This document shows, one piece after another, positions 1-4,070 of a stretch of DNA of 8,019 nt (position 1 is the stretch's first letter; each line of letters opens with the position of its first letter). Under the pieces are notes generated by a model, which worked only from the letters and a program-made list of their open reading frames with translations, was not told the DNA's origin and ran no database searches. The position numbers and the translations under genes were made by a program. Location: positions 1 through 8,019 of the forward strand of contig JALUUU010000187.1 of assembly GCA_027021185.1 (NCBI GenBank). Direction: 5' to 3'. The DNA comes from an archaeon (lineage in GTDB: Archaea; Hydrothermarchaeota; Hydrothermarchaeia; Hydrothermarchaeales; JALUUU01).

Positions 1-136
1 TATAAAAGTGGCGATGCTGTCGTCTATAAGCCCCACAACTGAAGATATCATGAGAGAGGAATTCGATTTACTCGAGGACTACGTGCTGAAGCCCTGTGCA
101 ACCGCAGAACACATAAAAAGACTTGGAAACAGATGA
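1..136 (+). CDS. Response-regulator receiver domain, C-terminal fragment (5' end outside window)
   Basis: The open frame enters from the left edge (first whole codon at 2) and ends at TGA 134-136, leaving 44 residues. The fragment matches the last third of a CheY-like receiver domain. A hydrophobic strand, VAMLSS, ends in the Ser/Thr switch position. A helix-like segment follows, then DYVLKP, whose Lys (codon 89-91) and following Pro match the conserved Lys-Pro at the end of strand 5. A last short helix follows, and the protein stops without an output domain. Receiver domains take a phosphoryl group from a histidine kinase on an Asp that lies upstream of this window, so that residue cannot be checked. 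The short tail suggests a stand-alone receiver or one at the C-terminus of a larger protein. It converges on the nucleotidyltransferase gene with 30 bp between the stop codons. The family call rests on motif pattern only. Confidence 0.55.
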   Translation, partial: IKVAMLSSISPTTEDIMREEFDLLEDYVLKPCATAEHIKRLGNR

Positions 137-166
137 ACTCTTCTAGTTTATTTAAACATTCCAAGA
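137..166. terminator. AT-rich convergent intergenic stretch, possible terminator
   Basis: This 30-bp gap lies between two converging stop codons. It holds T-rich runs and a short perfect inverted repeat, GTTTA-TT-TAAAC, at 146-157. Archaeal RNA polymerase stops at T-rich tracts, so the gap could end the + strand gene. T-tracts also exist on the minus strand. No strong hairpin is visible, so the assignment is tentative. Confidence 0.3.
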
Positions 167-1114
167 TTAATGAATAACTTTTATATACTCGCCCTCCGCC
201 TCTCTCGTAGTGCCTATAACGAGTCTCAGCTCATCCCTCTCTGTAACCTCAAGAATGCCCCTGGCCTCCACGAGCTCATCGGGAAGTGCCTGGCCGGCAT
301 AGGTGTGGGTATATGAGCACAGCTCGCCTTCGGTGCCGTCCTGGAATCGCACCCTGTAGACCGCTGGAGAGTCGTAGGCTAATGAGGCATCGATGATCCT
401 GCACCTGAGAACTGCCTCACCAACCATCAAACGCCCTTCCGCCATCCGCCCCAGCTCGTTTGGTTCTCTTACCAGCAGGATGTCAAAAATTGTTCCATCA
501 ATTATCCCTCTGTGATTTTTGCGTTTCTCATGCCAGAGGAACTCCTGGAAAGCCAGGGTTTTTTCTTTAGGAAAGCGCTTTTCGTATACGCGCCTCCATT
601 CCTTTTCACTAAGCTCTTTCACGGCGCCATTTTTAAATAGCTCTTCCAGGATCTCCCGGGCCCTTGTATGATTTTTTATGCCATAGACGACGAAGTCTAT
701 GTCTGATCCTGCGCTGTGGAGCTTCACCAGCAGGGAGCCTGTGACACCCTTTTTCTCATCAGGTATCTCGGAAAAAAATTGAGAGAGTTTCTGGACCTTT
801 TCCTCCAGCTCATCCCTTGGTTCTCTCATTATCTCCCTGAGCCGATCGTCTGGGCGATATATCCTCACTACCCGGTCTTTTGGAACCCACTGCCCCCTGT
901 CGTCTACGTAGATGGGATAATTTTCTCTCAGATACTCTTCTGCAGCCGCCGTGGAGGATGCCTTGGCGTATCTCCTTCCTCCTCTGCCTCTTTCCCCGCT
1001 CTTATCTGGATAATATCGCAAGTATGCATGGTATCTGTCTTTCGAATGAAAATATGACACAGAAGAAAAAATAAGGCCCTCCTGTGTCTCTAAAAAGTCT
1101 CTAATCCTCAGCAT
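167..1114 (-). CDS. Archaeal nucleotidyltransferase-superfamily protein (COG1665-like), three-part
   Basis: This 315-residue protein probably transfers a nucleotidyl group; its substrate is unknown. Residues 126-127 are the Gly-Ser of the polymerase-beta-type nucleotidyltransferase motif. Residues 138-140 (Asp-Ile-Asp) are the metal-binding pair, and Asp206 or Asp211 in the next hydrophobic strand could be the third carboxylate. Residues 1-115 form a basic, aromatic-rich N-terminal region with an Arg/Gly-rich stretch at about 40-50. Residues 225-315 look beta-rich and may be a small barrel. This layout resembles the archaeal predicted nucleotidyltransferases of COG1665; that match is from memory. 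The gene is last in the minus-strand operon, and its ATG is 4 bp beyond the preceding stop codon. The Shine-Dalgarno match is weak (GGG about 10 bp upstream), so translation may be coupled to the upstream gene. The RNA-related neighbours hint at an RNA substrate, which is inference. Confidence 0.75.
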   Translation of the reverse strand: MLRIRDFLETQEGLIFSSVSYFHSKDRYHAYLRYYPDKSGERGRGGRRYAKASSTAAAEEYLRENYPIYVDDRGQWVPKDRVVRIYRPDDRLREIMREPRDELEEKVQKLSQFFSEIPDEKKGVTGSLLVKLHSAGSDIDFVVYGIKNHTRAREILEELFKNGAVKELSEKEWRRVYEKRFPKEKTLAFQEFLWHEKRKNHRGIIDGTIFDILLVREPNELGRMAEGRLMVGEAVLRCRIIDASLAYDSPAVYRVRFQDGTEGELCSYTHTYAGQALPDELVEARGILEVTERDELRLVIGTTREAEGEYIKVIH

Positions 1115-1118
1115 GAAG

Positions 1119-1541
1119 TCAGCCCTTTATTCTGCTAAGATGCCTGGCGGTTTTTACTGCTTCACTGGAAACCTCTTGGATAACCCCTTTTTCTATAACG
1201 AAGTGACGGACACGTATAGAGGGATAAATCTCGTGGATGTCTTCAAGGGCGAAGTGGAGCTGAAGACAGTGGGGTGATCCATCCATGGTGAGAGCAGCCA
1301 GCTCCTTAGGACCCTTCATCCGCACCATCGTCAATAGCTTCCAGGCCACTTCTTCCATGCTCTTGGTTGTGAGACATGTGGAAAGCCTCGTATGCTCTTT
1401 GAATCCCTTCACAATATCTGGATGCTCGAGGGGGATGCAGGAGCTGTATACTAATATTTTTTCCTCGATTATCCTGGATGTGACACTGGTCTCTAAGAGC
1501 TCAGGGTCCTCCTTTCTGTTCTGGGCTACCCTATCTTCCAT
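1119..1541 (-). CDS. Unrecognised small protein with a DGSPHCLQLHFA motif
   Basis: I do not recognise this 140-residue protein. It is soluble, with no signal peptide or membrane segment, and looks alpha/beta. The most striking part is residues 84-100, a hydrophobic strand leading into MDGSPHCLQLHFA, with His91, Cys92 and His96 close together. Such a cluster could bind metal or be catalytic, but this is only suggested. Two other Cys are at 35 and 56. Residues 110-125 look like an ordinary beta-hairpin. The start is supported by GGTGA at 1548-1552, 6 bp before the ATG. The first 16 bp overlap the end of the PUA gene in another frame, and the stop lies 4 bp before the nucleotidyltransferase start. 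Such tight packing indicates one operon and probably coupled translation. Coding is well supported by the Shine-Dalgarno site and packing, while function is unknown. Confidence 0.7.
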   Translation of the reverse strand: MEDRVAQNRKEDPELLETSVTSRIIEEKILVYSSCIPLEHPDIVKGFKEHTRLSTCLTTKSMEEVAWKLLTMVRMKGPKELAALTMDGSPHCLQLHFALEDIHEIYPSIRVRHFVIEKGVIQEVSSEAVKTARHLSRIKG

Positions 1542-2011
1542 ATCTCGTCACCAACATAATGGATGTTTTCAACGCATTTTCCCTCTTTTTTTTCTTCAAA
1601 TTTTCTGCCGTCCCACAGCGCCCTTCCTATGGCCAGGGGTTTTCCATGGGTCTCCTCCTTTACCACCACGAGATCTCCTTTTTTAATCTCTGGATCATAG
1701 TCCACTATCCCTGGACGCATGACGTGAGCACCTCTTGTTATGAACCTGACGGCTCCTCTATCCACAGTTACAAACCGCCGCTTGTTCTCCAAAAGCAGTG
1801 CCCCCTTGACCGTGGGGAAATAACTGCCATCGATTTCCAGGATAACAATCTCCCCATTTACCATTATCAATCTTCCAGCGTCCGTCTCTAAGGCCTCTAC
1901 TCTATCTCCTTTTCTGATAAGAGCGGCGTATTCTGTATTTTTTTCTCGCAACTCTCTGATGATGTTCTCTACGGCGCTTTTCCTGAGATGGTATCTGGTC
2001 CTAATTTTCAT
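1526..2011 (-). CDS. PUA-domain RNA-binding protein, MCT-1/Tma20-like (COG2016)
   Basis: This 161-residue protein is probably a ribosome- or tRNA-associated RNA-binding factor. Residues 79-154 form a PUA domain. Its signature is the Arg-Gly-Ala-His-Val-Met-Arg-Pro-Gly segment at 93-101, followed by the Lys-Lys-Gly-Asp-Leu-Val-Val-Val strand near 110-117 and Pro-Leu-Ala-Ile-Gly-Arg at 125-130. Residues 1-75 match the pre-PUA domain that precedes PUA in archaeal homologues of eukaryotic MCT-1/Tma20. The basic start (MKIRTRYHLRKS) is typical of that family. In eukaryotes, relatives act in translation initiation and ribosome recycling; the archaeal role is less clear. It is the first gene of a three-gene minus-strand operon. 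GGTGAG at 2014-2019 lies unusually close to the ATG, with a 2-bp gap. Length and start agree with the family. Confidence 0.88.
   Translation of the reverse strand: MKIRTRYHLRKSAVENIIRELREKNTEYAALIRKGDRVEALETDAGRLIMVNGEIVILEIDGSYFPTVKGALLLENKRRFVTVDRGAVRFITRGAHVMRPGIVDYDPEIKKGDLVVVKEETHGKPLAIGRALWDGRKFEEKKEGKCVENIHYVGDEIWKIG
1548..1552 (-). promoter_or_regulatory. Ribosome binding site GGTGA for the unrecognised 140-residue gene
   Basis: GGTGA on the minus strand lies 6 bp upstream of the ATG at 1541, inside the end of the PUA coding region. It fixes the start of the downstream gene and so confirms the 16-bp overlap of the two genes. Confidence 0.7.
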
Positions 2012-2024
2012 GGCTCACCGACAA

Positions 2025-2034
2025 GTTTAAATAG
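2025..2034 (+). promoter_or_regulatory. TATA box of the LSm–L37e–purF operon
   Basis: GTTTAAATAG lies about 52 bp upstream of the LSm start. An archaeal start site about 26 bp downstream of its centre would fall near 2055, giving a leader of roughly 26 bases. Its TTTAAA core is palindromic, but it sits only about 18 bp from the PUA start on the other strand. That is too close for a normal minus-strand promoter, because transcription would begin inside the PUA gene. I therefore assign it to the + strand operon. Confidence 0.55.
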
Positions 2035-2081
2035 TCCCGCACTTAGAAAAAACTTACTCCAAAAGGCAAGGACGTGAATCA

Positions 2082-2300
2082 ATGGCCCAAAAACCCCTGG
2101 ATGTGCTGCACAGTTCTCTCGAATCCCCGGTCCTGGTAGGGCTTAAAGGGGGGAAGGAGTACAGGGGGACCCTTAAGGGCTACGACATACATATGAATGT
2201 TGTCCTCCAGAACGCCGACGAACTAAAAGAGGGAAACGCTGTTCGGAGGCTCGGACTCGTGATTATCCGCGGGGACAATGTTGTATTCATCTCTCCATAA
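2082..2300 (+). CDS. Archaeal Sm-like protein (LSm/SmAP)
   Basis: This 72-residue protein is a complete Sm fold. Family members form heptameric rings that bind U-rich RNA and take part in RNA processing and stability. The Sm1 motif spans about residues 16-48, including the Lys-Gly-Gly-Lys turn and the Gly-Tyr-Asp-Ile-His-Met-Asn stretch at 33-39, whose Asp and Asn line the RNA-binding pocket. The Sm2 motif is at about 57-70, with the RNA-contacting Arg-Gly-Asp at 63-65. The length is typical of the archaeal SmAP1 type. It is the first gene of a + strand operon and is followed 12 bp later by the L37e gene, an adjacency widely conserved in archaea. The Shine-Dalgarno signal is weak (GTGA about 4 bp before the ATG). 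Its RNA partners cannot be told from sequence. Confidence 0.95.
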   Translation: MAQKPLDVLHSSLESPVLVGLKGGKEYRGTLKGYDIHMNVVLQNADELKEGNAVRRLGLVIIRGDNVVFISP

Positions 2301-2312
2301 GAAGGCATAGCA

Positions 2313-2498
2313 ATGGTTAAAGGAACAGCCTCCTTCGGTAAAAGAAACAAACGCCTGCATATCCGTTGCCGGCGATGCGGCAGGACCTCCTACCACGTCA
2401 AGCACAACTACTGCGCAGCCTGCGGCTACGGCAGGACAAAGAAGCTCCGGAAATACGCGTGGCAGAGCAAAAAGGTCAACAAGAGGAGGGTCCGTTGA
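2313..2498 (+). CDS. rpl37e: Large-subunit ribosomal protein L37e
   Basis: This 61-residue, highly basic protein is a structural component of the large ribosomal subunit. It carries one zinc-ribbon site made of Cys19, Cys22, Cys34 and Cys37, with Cys-x2-Cys spacing on each side. The start (MVKGTASFGKRNK) and the Arg/Lys-rich tail, which would lie against rRNA, are typical of L37e, and the length matches the archaeal family. GAAGG at 2301-2305, 7 bp before the ATG, is a plausible ribosome binding site. The gene sits between LSm and purF in one transcription unit, 12 bp after the LSm stop and 10 bp before the purF start. L37e is an archaeal/eukaryotic protein absent from bacteria, which supports the archaeal origin of the window. 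Confidence 0.97.
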   Translation: MVKGTASFGKRNKRLHIRCRRCGRTSYHVKHNYCAACGYGRTKKLRKYAWQSKKVNKRRVR

Positions 2499-2503
2499 GG
2501 GGT
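2497..2503 (+). promoter_or_regulatory. Ribosome binding site GAGGGGT that sets the purF TTG start
   Basis: GAGGGGT overlaps the last two bases of the L37e stop codon and lies 5 bp before TTG 2509-2511. There is no ATG or GTG between this site and the catalytic Cys codon at 2524. The site therefore supports initiation at TTG and probable coupling to L37e translation. Confidence 0.65.
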
Positions 2504-2508
2504 AAAGC

Positions 2509-3912
2509 TTGCTGAGGGATAAATGTGGAGTGGTGGGGATTTACTCAGGCTTAGGCACTGATGTTTCTCCATCTATTTTCTACGCCCTTTACGCCCTGCA
2601 ACACCGTGGACAGGAGTCATGTGGAATAGCTACATACGACGGCGAGTTCCACATCGAGCGGGGAATGGGCCTTGTCCCGGAATTCTTCGATCTAAATAAG
2701 CTCAGCGACCTTAAAGGCAACTTTGGAATAGGCCATGTGAGATACTCCACAACCGGGGAATCCAAGATAGAATGTGCACAGCCCCTTGTAACGACCCACT
2801 CTAAAGGAACCCTCGCCATAGCGCACAACGGAAACATAGTTAACGCCATGGAGCTTAAACGGAGCCTGGAGAAGTCCGGCCAGGCGTTCATATCCACCAC
2901 AGACACCGAGGTGATAGCCCACCTAATCGTGAGACGGCTCGCCAAGGACGAGGACATAGTCACGGCCATAACCGAGGTCATGAAAAAGCTCATCGGCTCT
3001 TACTCTCTCACCATCTTAACAGAAGACATGCTGGTGGCAGTTCGCGATCCCCTGGGCATCAGGCCTCTGTGTCTGGGAGAAACAGACGGAACAACTATTG
3101 TAGCATCGGAAAGCGTGGTTTTCGATGTGCTGAATATAAAGTTCATTAGAGACGTTAAGCCTGGGGAAATTTTAGTGATAAGCGAGAAAGGGATGAAGAG
3201 CTATCGTCCCTATAAACTCAACAGAAAAGCCCACTGCATGTTTGAGTATGTCTACTTTGCGAGGCCGGACTCCATTATCAACGGGATCCCTGTGTACAGC
3301 GTGAGGGAAAAGATAGGCATGCTCCATGGCGAAAATGACGATGTGGAGGCGGATTTCGTATCACCGATACCCGACTCTGCTATTCCCTTCGCTCTGGGAT
3401 ACTCAAGGGTCAGAGATATACCATACATGGAGAGCCTTATCAGAAACAGATACGTCGGCAGGACCTTCATACTGCCAGATCAACAGGCCAGAGAGCTGGC
3501 CGTTAGATTGAAGCTTAATCCTTTGCTCTCAAACGTGAAGGGGAAAAAGATAGTCCTATTCGACGACAGCATAGTCAGGGGTACAACTTCCAGCAGGATA
3601 ATAAACCTCCTCAAAGACGCCGGAGCAGAGGAAGTTCACATGCGCGTAGGCTGTCCACCCATTAAAAGGCTGTGCAAACTTGGGATAGACATGCCCACAG
3701 ACCGGGAGCTTATAGCCAGCGACAAAAGCGTTGAAGCAATAAGAAGGGAGATAGGTGCGGACTCCCTCAAGTATCTGAGTATAGATAACCTCATGGAAGC
3801 TATAGGAATGGGGGAAAACGAGCTCTGCCTTGGCTGCCTTACAGGGAAATACCCTGTGGAGATATCGAAGTACGAGCAGGTGCCTCTACCGGCATTTATC
3901 GAGAAGGCGTGA
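2509..3912 (+). CDS. purF: Amidophosphoribosyltransferase (glutamine PRPP amidotransferase)
   Basis: PurF catalyses the first step of de novo purine synthesis, making 5-phosphoribosylamine from PRPP and glutamine in the cytoplasm. The N-terminal Ntn glutaminase domain covers about residues 6-235. Cys6 is the nucleophile, exposed after removal of a five-residue leader. Glutamine-site motifs are HRGQES (32-37), HVRYSTTG (76-83), HNGNI (106-110) and Asp-Thr-Glu (132-134). The phosphoribosyltransferase domain has the PRPP loop FDDSIVRGTTS at 351-361. Cys243, Cys389, Cys440 and Cys443 match the spacing of the four 4Fe-4S ligands of the Bacillus subtilis enzyme, so this is the iron-sulfur type. The 467-residue length is normal. 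The start is TTG. The gene is last in the LSm–L37e–purF operon, so purine synthesis is transcribed with translation genes. Confidence 0.96.
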   Translation: MLRDKCGVVGIYSGLGTDVSPSIFYALYALQHRGQESCGIATYDGEFHIERGMGLVPEFFDLNKLSDLKGNFGIGHVRYSTTGESKIECAQPLVTTHSKGTLAIAHNGNIVNAMELKRSLEKSGQAFISTTDTEVIAHLIVRRLAKDEDIVTAITEVMKKLIGSYSLTILTEDMLVAVRDPLGIRPLCLGETDGTTIVASESVVFDVLNIKFIRDVKPGEILVISEKGMKSYRPYKLNRKAHCMFEYVYFARPDSIINGIPVYSVREKIGMLHGENDDVEADFVSPIPDSAIPFALGYSRVRDIPYMESLIRNRYVGRTFILPDQQARELAVRLKLNPLLSNVKGKKIVLFDDSIVRGTTSSRIINLLKDAGAEEVHMRVGCPPIKRLCKLGIDMPTDRELIASDKSVEAIRREIGADSLKYLSIDNLMEAIGMGENELCLGCLTGKYPVEISKYEQVPLPAFIEKA

Positions 3913-3943
3913 GACCCGGGTTTAAGCTCGGCATCCCCAATGC
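3913..3943 (+). other. Short gap between purF and the tRNA promoter
   Basis: This stretch begins with a CCCGGG palindrome at 3915-3920 followed by TTT. No clear terminator hairpin or strong T-tract is visible, so purF transcripts may run into the tRNA gene. The T-run at 3951-3954 lies within or next to the tRNA TATA element. Confidence 0.25.
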
Positions 3944-3952
3944 TTATATATT
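3944..3952 (+). promoter_or_regulatory. TATA box of the tRNA-Ala gene
   Basis: TTATATATT is centred 30 bp upstream of the first tRNA base. The expected start, about 26 bp downstream, falls near 3974, a few bases before the mature 5' end, as usual for archaeal tRNA genes whose leader is removed by RNase P. It may also drive the downstream synthetase gene. Confidence 0.7.
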
Positions 3953-3977
3953 TTAGTGTTAATATACGCCTTGAAAA

Positions 3978-4051
3978 GGGCCCGTAGCTCAGCCTGGAAG
4001 ATCGCTCGCTTGGCATGCGAGAGGCCCCGGGTTCGAATCCCGGCGGGTCCA
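3978..4051 (+). tRNA. tRNA-Ala, anticodon GGC
   Basis: This 74-base tRNA folds as a cloverleaf. The acceptor stem pairs 3978-3984 with 4044-4050 and includes G3:U70 (3980 with 4048), the identity pair for alanyl-tRNA synthetase. The anticodon stem pairs 4005-4009 with 4017-4021, and loop 4010-4016 holds GGC at 4012-4014, which reads Ala codons GCC and GCU. The T arm pairs 4027-4031 with 4039-4043 around loop TTCGAAT. The variable loop has five bases. The discriminator is A at 4051, and CCA is not encoded, so it must be added enzymatically. One oddity: in the D stem (3987-3990 with 4000-4003) C3988 faces T4002, a C11:U24 mismatch, whereas archaeal tRNA-Ala normally has G at 24. No intron is present. 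The synthetase gene begins 19 bp downstream. Confidence 0.95.
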
Positions 4052-4070
4052 TTCCCATCGATTTTTAAGG

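Noticed and set aside
1..8. TATAAAAG at the left edge as a promoter
   Set aside because: It lies inside the open frame of the receiver-like fragment, and no gene start follows at a suitable distance.
716..1057. 113-residue + strand frame opposite the nucleotidyltransferase gene
   Set aside because: It is antisense to a gene with clear catalytic motifs, has no ribosome binding site and shows no family resemblance.
2530..2532. GTG at 2530 as the purF start
   Set aside because: It would remove Cys6, the catalytic nucleophile, and lies too far from the GAGGGGT ribosome binding site.
2589..2993. 134-residue minus-strand frame opposite purF
   Set aside because: It is a shadow of the strongly conserved PurF coding region and has no protein-like domain pattern.
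3636..4058. 140-residue minus-strand frame across the purF end and the tRNA
   Set aside because: It runs through a well-folded tRNA gene on the opposite strand; the Pro/Gly-rich N-terminus is the usual artefact of translating a tRNA in reverse.
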